A stretch of 64,000 nucleotides of DNA, from NCBI GenBank assembly GCA_015178975.1, contig WHVD01000001.1, positions 4,216,001-4,280,000 of the forward strand. The letters are read 5' to 3'. The number at the start of each line of letters is the position of its first letter. Positions within the stretch are counted from its first letter, which is position 1. This document shows positions 58,131-64,000 of this stretch, piece after piece. This DNA is from Hysterangium stoloniferum (lineage: Eukaryota > Basidiomycota > Agaricomycetes > Hysterangiales > Hysterangiaceae). The notes beneath the pieces were generated by a model. That model did not search any database. It was not told the origin of the DNA and saw only the letters and a program-made list of their open reading frames with translations. The translations under genes were made by a program, and so were the position numbers.

Positions 58131-60200
58131 GGAGACATCAGTAGGAATGTCAGGTCCTCTTGTAGATTGTTAGCATAAGTCTGCAAGCTCATGATGTCAT
58201 CGATGGGTTGTCCTTGTAGAAGGTAAAGCCATTCCATGGACAGTGTCAGGATAAGTCTGCATGTTTCATCCTTTTGATTTTGGTGGAACCCATACAGTAA
58301 TCGATAAAGTTTAATTCTCCATTGAATGTAGTGAATGGGTGTCTCACGATCGTGGCCAACTTGTCGAAATTTCATGGCTTCCCATTCTAAGGCTAAGGAT
58401 TCGCACCAATGAGTTCCAAGTAATCCCTCTACGATGCCCCACAGGAACAACCCATGAGATTGACTGAATTCATTGTGATGTTCACAGTCCAGGGTACTCC
58501 ACCAGACCTTGGCATTGCCAGTGAGTCATCTTGGCAGAGTGACTCCTAACAACGTGCTCATGGAGTCTGATACCTCCAAGAGACTCATGATATCCATGAT
58601 GTAGTCCAAAGCCTTGGATTGAGTTCCATCGTATTTGGGAAGGTCAGACCATTTTATCTTGATGTCATTGGTGTTAAGAGTAATCTTCTTATCCTTAGGT
58701 AAGTTATCAATAAACGCGCTGGCTTGAGGCTGCATTGGAGTTCGAAAGGGGGAGTTAGGTACTTCACTGTGATGCCCCCCATGTCCTGAATTCCCTCCAT
58801 AGTCTGAATTATTCAAACTCCCAGATGAACTGCTAGGGGGTCCTCCTAGTGGTAGAAAGGGATTTGAGGTGATTGGCAGAGAATGGCGGGGATCATCTGG
58901 ATTCAGCAATCCTCAACCAGCGACCTGACCAGCTATACCCTCAGTGAATGTGGTAGAGAAGGAGGGTTGACCCTTGCTGGTGACTGATCGATTCCTAACC
59001 GTGGGCTGTTCGTCACTGAAGTTGGGGCTATCCGAAGTTCTTTCAAATGCGATGTGAGAATCCCCTGGTGGGGCGTAGGGCTGGGTTCCATCACGATTCA
59101 TCTCTCAATTTTGATCGTATTCAAAGGCCGACATGGCTGAGGCTGATGGAAAGGAGCGCAGACTTCAATCCTTTTTTCCTGAAGGTGATCTATCACTTCT
59201 GTCCTCATATCCAACAGTAAATCCTCCAAAATGACAGGACAATTGAGTGAATGGAGGAAATGAGTATCAGGAGACCCATTCAGGTTGCGAACGAATGAAT
59301 TAGTCATGGAGATAGGTGAATTGGGCACTTGAATTGAATTGTTACAAGGGTGAAGCACCTCCAGAACCATTTCATTGAGTCTTCTCGGGTTTTGCTTCAA
59401 CCAGCCCCTTAGAGTAAAGTATGTAAACGATACATTTGGCATGACTCCGTTAAGAGATTCCTCCAACATTTGAATGTACATATACTGGTAGTCAACCTTG
59501 GGCATGATGTGATCCCCACTGAGTAGGACGTGAAGGATTTGCAGCATGTCATTGTGTGTATGAAGCACTTCAAGGAATAAAGAGAACACTTCCCCTTAAA
59601 AATTGTTCTTCCCCCTTCCATAACGGATGTAACATCACTCGACCATTCTGGAATCAAGTGGGTCAGATCCTGAAGGGTTCCTGGTCACGTGAATAAGTCC
59701 CATGCCGATAAGATAGCCTGATAATGACTTAACCAGACTGGTACCATCACTGGTAAAGAAGGGTAATCCATTTTGTACTCCTCCACAAAAGGAGTAAGCT
59801 GATCAGCAGAGATTCGATCGGTGCAGTACATCTCCCACTTCACATCAATAGGCTCAGCGTAAACCATATGACCCCCAATAAACTGCTTAAGGATGACCTG
59901 CCTTGGTGGGAACACGAGAATGGGCTCAGGTGCATGGGTAGGCTCGACATTAGCTCCAGGGGTGCTCAACTGCCCAGTTGATGAATGTTCCTCAGGCAGA
60001 TCGGGGAGAGTATCCATTGATGGTCAAGCTGCTACTCTGGGGGAATCCTCAGGAGGGGCTGATCTTTGAAAAGTCAATGAAGACTTCCTCATGGTGATGT
60101 TATGAGGTGGTTCCAGACTAGCAGGTCTTTGACGAGGTGTTGAACTACTTGGGGTTGTTGAAGATCTTGGTGTTTGGTTCTTGCCTGTGGTCATTTGCAT
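58109..60200 (-). pseudogene. gypsy E gag region
   Basis: From the start near 60,200 (MTTGKNQTPRSSTTPS) it has a Pro/Ser-rich lead, then HMVYAEPIDVKWEMYCTD, a long helical region, PFRTPMQPQASAFIDNLPKD (58,730), KWSDLPKYDGTQSKALDYI and, near 58,200-58,450, HWCESLALEWEAMKFRQ and IQWRIKLYRLLYGF, as in capsid domains of Tf1-like elements. Several stops and frameshifts are present. No zinc knuckle was found. Confidence 0.7.
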
Positions 60201-60650
60201 GTTTAGAAATTAATAGTCATAGAGTAATGTTTTCTTTGTAGGGAAAGAGCTGTCTGGCCCAGATCACCACTGCAAAGAGTGGTGGAAATTCTAACCATTT
60301 TATATACAAAGAATATTGACTGTCTAGGTATGACATGACAATGTATTGACTATCTAAGTCTAATACAGACCAAACACATATTGACTATCTAGTTCAATAT
60401 GGTTGAGAGAATTAGCTATCTTAAGTAGAATAGAAAGCTAAGATGATACCCCAATCACAACCTACAGGACACTAAGTGGGTGTCTGGGTAAGTTGTGGTT
60501 ACGGGGTAAAAAGTGTCTAAGTTCTAACTATCGGCACTAGAATACATAGGTCTGGCACATATGTGCCCACAAGAGTCAATGTACCGAATGCATAGGTCAT
60601 TGAACTAAATATATGCATATAATAAAATAGGGAGAAAATAGAAATAATAA
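60201..60650 (-). mobile_element. Probable 5-prime LTR of gypsy E
   Basis: Non-coding, with a minus-strand TATATAAAATGG (about 60,295-60,306) 100 bp before the gag start, and repeats of GACTATCTA-type sequence (60,310-60,400). The LTR start was not found and may lie near the minisatellite. Confidence 0.45.
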
Positions 60651-60699
60651 TGGAAATATAGTATGGGCTCGTCCAGACTATATTTTGGAATATATTTCA

Positions 60700-62400
60700 C
60701 CGTACCTCTCACAGCAAGCACACTGTGTGAGCACACCAACACGTCATGTGGGTACACAAGTATGCTGCACAAGCATGCCAACACATCACGTGGGTACATG
60801 AGTGTGCTGCATGGGTGCAATTCGAGGGAGTACCATGCGAGTGTACAAGTGCAGTATGAGGGTGCAGCTTGAAGGTGGGGCACAGCTTGAAGATGCACTG
60901 CATGGGTGCACAGGTGTGCCAAGTGCAGCATGGGTGTGGTTCGAGGGTGTGCTATGTGGCAGTACAAGGGTGTGCTGCATGGTTGCGCAAGTGCGCAGGT
61001 GCACTGCATGAGTGCACAAGTGTGCAAGTGTGCTGCATGGGTGTGCAAACACGCCATGTGGGTACACAAGTGCACAAGTGCACTGTGTGGGAGCATGAGT
61101 GCACAAGTGCACTGTGTGGGAGCATGAGTGCACAAGTGTGCTGTGTGGGAGCATGAGTGCACAAGTGTGCTGTGTGGGTGCACAAGTGTGCTGTGTGGGT
61201 GCACAAGTGTGCTGTGTGGGTGCACAAGTGTGCTGTGTGGGTGCACAAGTGTGCTGTGTGGGTGCACAAGTGTGCTGTGTGGGTGCACAAGTGTGCTGTG
61301 TGGGTGCACAAGTGTGCTGTGTGGGTGCACAAGTGTGCTGTGTGGGTGCACAAGTGTGCTGTGTGGGTGCACAAGTGTGCTGTGTGGGTGCACAAGTGTG
61401 CTGTGTGGGTGCACAAGTGTGCTGTGTGGGTGCACAAGTGTGCTGTGTGGGTGCACAAGTGTGCTGTGTGGGTGCACAAGTGTGCTGTGTGGGTGCACAA
61501 GTGTGCTGTGTGGGTGCACAAGTGTGCTGTGTGGGTGCACAAGTGTGCTGTGTGGGTGCACAAGTGTGCTGTGTGGGTGCACAAGTGTGCTGTGTGGGTG
61601 CACAAGTGTGCTGTGTGGGTGCACAAGTGTGCTGTGTGGGTGCACAAGTGTGCTGTGTGTGGGTGCACAAGTGTGCTGTGTGGGTGCACAAGTGTGCTGT
61701 GTGGGTGCACAAGTGTGCTGTGTGGGTGCACAATTGTGCTGTGTGGGTATGCAAGTGTGCCGCACAAGTGAACAAGTGCACAAGTGCATTGCACAGATGC
61801 ACAACTGCACAACTGCACTGTGTGGGGGCACAAGTGTGCCATGCAGATATGCAAGTGCACAACTGCACTGTGTGGGGGCACAAGTGTGCCATGCAGATAT
61901 GCAAGTGTGCCATGCAGATACGCAAGTGTGCCACACAGATACGCCAGTGCACCGTGCAGATATGCAAGTGTGCCATGCAGATATGCAAGTGTGCCATGCA
62001 GATATGCAAGTGTGCTGCACAGATACGCAAGTGCACTGTGCAGATATGCAAGTGTGCCGCACAGATATGCAAGTGCACCACACAGATATGCAAGTGCACC
62101 ACACAGATATGCAAGTGCACCACACAGATATCCAAGTGCACCACACAGATATGCAAGTGCACCACACAGATATGCAAGTGCACCACACAGATATGCAAGT
62201 GCACCACACAGATATGCAAGTGCACCACACAGATATGCAAGTGCACCACACAGATATGCAAGTGCACACAGATATGCAAGTGCACCACACAGATATGCAA
62301 GTGCACCACACAGATATGCAAGTGCACCACACAGATATGCAAGTTCACCGTGCACATACACAAGTGCACCATGTGGGTGTGCAGGTGCAGTGCAAGGGCA
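60700..62400. repeat. 21-bp minisatellite with two homogenised arrays
   Basis: Array 1 (about 61,158-61,745) repeats GCACAAGTGTGCTGTGTGGG plus T, roughly 28 units, nearly identical, with one 23-bp unit near 61,656. Array 2 (about 61,985-62,345) repeats GCAAGTGCACCACACAGATA plus T, about 17 units, with one 18-bp unit at 62,262. Diverged units lie on both sides from 60,700. Because 21 is a multiple of three and the unit lacks stops in most frames, long open frames (200-617 codons) appear on both strands. I read these as artefacts of the repeat, not genes. Confidence 0.9.
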
Positions 62401-63614
62401 CAGTTTGAAGGCATGTGGGCATGACTTGAAGGTGTCTGCATGGGTGCAGTTCGAGAGTGCACTGCATGGGTGCATCTATGGTTCGAAGGGCAACTGGCCC
62501 AACAGAAACAGACAGTGCTGCAGAGCAAGGTGATGTAGGGGTGCAGGTTTGGGTCACTGGGGAGATACCCTTGAAGTGACGAGCAATTCGGGCAGAGAAG
62601 CAGACATAGGCCTACTTTCAAAGAGCCATCCCATGGCACTGCATAGAGATGGGTGACAGTGCTAAGATACCTTACCCAGTTCTTCCAATGACAAGGAGAT
62701 GGTGTGAGATCGACAGTCGAGTATGAAACAGAGTAAAGGACTGACCTCCAAAACTTGTGGACACATGTGGATGCAGGGCCGTGTCACCTCACAATGAAGC
62801 CTTCACACCGTCTTGACTTTCAAGGTCACCTACACTTAGCCTTCCCCTCCACTAAAGCTTCACACTGAAATAGTTGAAGCTTTGCCTTTCTGACCTTCAC
62901 AACTTACAGGTTCGGTGCACACTGTTCAACAAGGTGCGGCTAATGGTTCAGTTCAGCTAGGGTTCAGCGTGCAACATTTTTCAACAAGGCATCCATGGGT
63001 TCAGGTTCGGGTTTGTGTCAGGAAGAAGAGGGTCTGCGATGATAAAATTCACCATCCCAGAAATTCAGCAGATCTTCAATTTCTCCTCCTCCTGGTATGA
63101 TGAGTCTCAATTTCATAGCACCAATGTCTCCCTCCCCAAGTTGCACATCCACTTGATGGCTTTACAGGTGCTCTTAGCATCTTCAATGCCTACAAAATGC
63201 ACACATGGCTGCAGGCCTGACAATGCAACAATGATGGCAGCACACAACTTCCAGTGGAGTTTGCGAGTCGCATTGATGTGCTCATTGCTTGTGGTTGAAT
63301 TCATGAGCATCCTTCTCACACATGTCGATGCGCCAGTTGCCTTCTGGTCACACAACACTGTTCCCCGACAACATTTCACCAACACACATGGACCCTTTTC
63401 CCCCACCCCCTCCACTTTACTTTCATCGGTGGTTGACTAACTGCAAAAGGTCCGATAACTCACAGGGCAACACCTAGACTGGATATATCTGGAGGGAACT
63501 GAGGAAAGTGTACACACCCAACCCCGGTGCCATATTTGGGCTCACTATCACAATCGCACTGAACTCAGTTGATTTTGTGATTTTTTCTTTTTCCTCTGGA
63601 CCCACCCACCTACT
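62401..63614. other. Unassigned sequence after the minisatellite
   Basis: No supported gene. Overlapping frames at 63,015-63,440 (plus) and 63,113-63,415 (minus, CVHFVGIEDAKSTCKAIKWM) have a protein-like look but no recognised family. The minus one could be a transposon-derived fragment. Confidence 0.35.
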
Positions 63615-63735
63615 TGCTGTCACAACTGTCACAAGTCACAACATGGTCACAAATAATCAAAGGTAATATTCGACAAATCTTTGACTCATCAAATTCAACT
63701 TGAAAAACCCGAACATTATTTGACAACATTGAATC
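63615..63735 (+). mobile_element. LTR-A fragment, plus orientation
   Basis: Matches the reverse complement of about 7,810-7,930 (CTGTCACAA, CACAAGTCACAA, CAAAGGTAA, CCCGAACAT, TTTGACAACAT). It ends where LTR-L begins. Confidence 0.65.
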
Positions 63736-64000
63736 TGTGAGGTATCAGCATTATCTCATAATGTTCTCTTAATTTTCTTTGAATTACTTAATATTTTCTC
63801 AAATTTTTATTGTATTTTTATTATGTTTATTGTGAAAAATAGGCCTTATTCCTTTTAACTTCGCATAAATAATAGCATATATGGACTCATATTATGCTAT
63901 TATTACTTAATTTATTTATTATAATTTTTAACTAATTTCTTATATTTTATCTACTTAGTTATTGCTATTCGGCACCTTGCTGCAGCTTTGTTTGCGCATT
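63736..64000 (+). mobile_element. LTR-L start, cut by window end
   Basis: TGTGAGGTATCAGC onward matches 5,284-5,550 closely, including GGCACCTTGCTGCAGC near the end. It inserted in LTR-A sequence. The right end lies outside the window. Confidence 0.8.

Larger units (their letters stand above)
54694..60650 (-). mobile_element. Tf1-like Ty3/gypsy retrotransposon E, minus strand
   Basis: Minus-strand order: likely 5-prime LTR (about 60,650-60,201), gag (60,200 to about 58,110), pol (about 58,130 to 54,892) and the start of a 3-prime LTR at 54,891 (TGTAACACCCCC). The 3-prime LTR is interrupted by the solo LTR-C. The family differs from A and C: it has a longer gag and YIDD in RT. Outer limits are uncertain. 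Confidence 0.75.

Noticed and set aside
60700-62400. Possible CRISPR-like array
   Set aside because: The units are contiguous without unique spacers, and the sequence is eukaryotic.
60605-62639. Long Cys/His-rich open frames (up to 617 codons) on both strands
   Set aside because: They follow the 21-bp repeat in several frames at once; there is no start context, no intron and no domain. Treated as minisatellite artefacts.

Overview
The window looks like nuclear DNA of a mushroom-forming basidiomycete (Agaricomycetes). It has short GT-AG introns of about 50 bp, a fungal RA-LRR-PP2C-cyclase adenylate cyclase, a class II Hda1-type deacetylase with intron-dense structure, and very heavy Ty3/gypsy load. 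An ectomycorrhizal Agaricales genome bloated by LTR elements would fit, but the species is inference only.

Layout. 1-8,090: a decayed minus-strand gypsy element (A) with a nested pair of solo LTRs. 8,326-11,131: a broken amidohydrolase fragment and a broken NLR-type NTPase copy, split by a solo LTR. 11,132-21,120: a patchwork of LTRs and gypsy/copia fragments. 21,121-23,729: no recognisable gene. 23,730-37,872: the only intact gene island, holding a small unknown gene, a divergent NIPA-type Mg2+ transporter (13 exons including a 6-nt microexon), adenylate cyclase (4 exons, 1,945 aa) and Hda1-type histone deacetylase (16 exons, 745 aa). All reading phases in these models close. 37,949-42,767: amidohydrolase remnants and a second, longer NLR copy (alpha/beta-hydrolase plus NB-ARC) cut off after Walker B. 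42,768-53,820: an unrecognised minus-strand gene broken by nested LTR-D copies and by a full-length gypsy element (C, 45,386-53,392). 53,870-60,200: a solo LTR and a Tf1-like gypsy (E). 60,700-62,400: a 21-bp minisatellite. 62,640-64,000: unassigned sequence, then LTR pieces.

Main observations. (1) Three gypsy copies carry, downstream of the chromodomain and on the opposite strand to gag-pol, a gene for a coiled-coil protein with a Zn2Cys6-like cysteine pattern; it has introns, and two copies share a TATA-bearing promoter. (2) Thirteen LTRs or LTR ends of several otherwise different families share one 23-nt stem-loop near the LTR end, including one compensatory base-pair change. (3) Two NLR remnants allow insertions and a frameshift to be read by direct comparison. 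(4) Many inactivating stops are TGA at places suggesting CGA-to-TGA change, which points to CpG deamination or a RIP-like process.

How the genes relate: adenylate cyclase (cAMP signalling), Hda1 (silencing) and NIPA (Mg2+ transport) are single host genes with no sign of a shared pathway beyond being neighbours. Everything else is mobile DNA or its casualties. Local labels LTR-A, -B, -C, -D and -L are mine.
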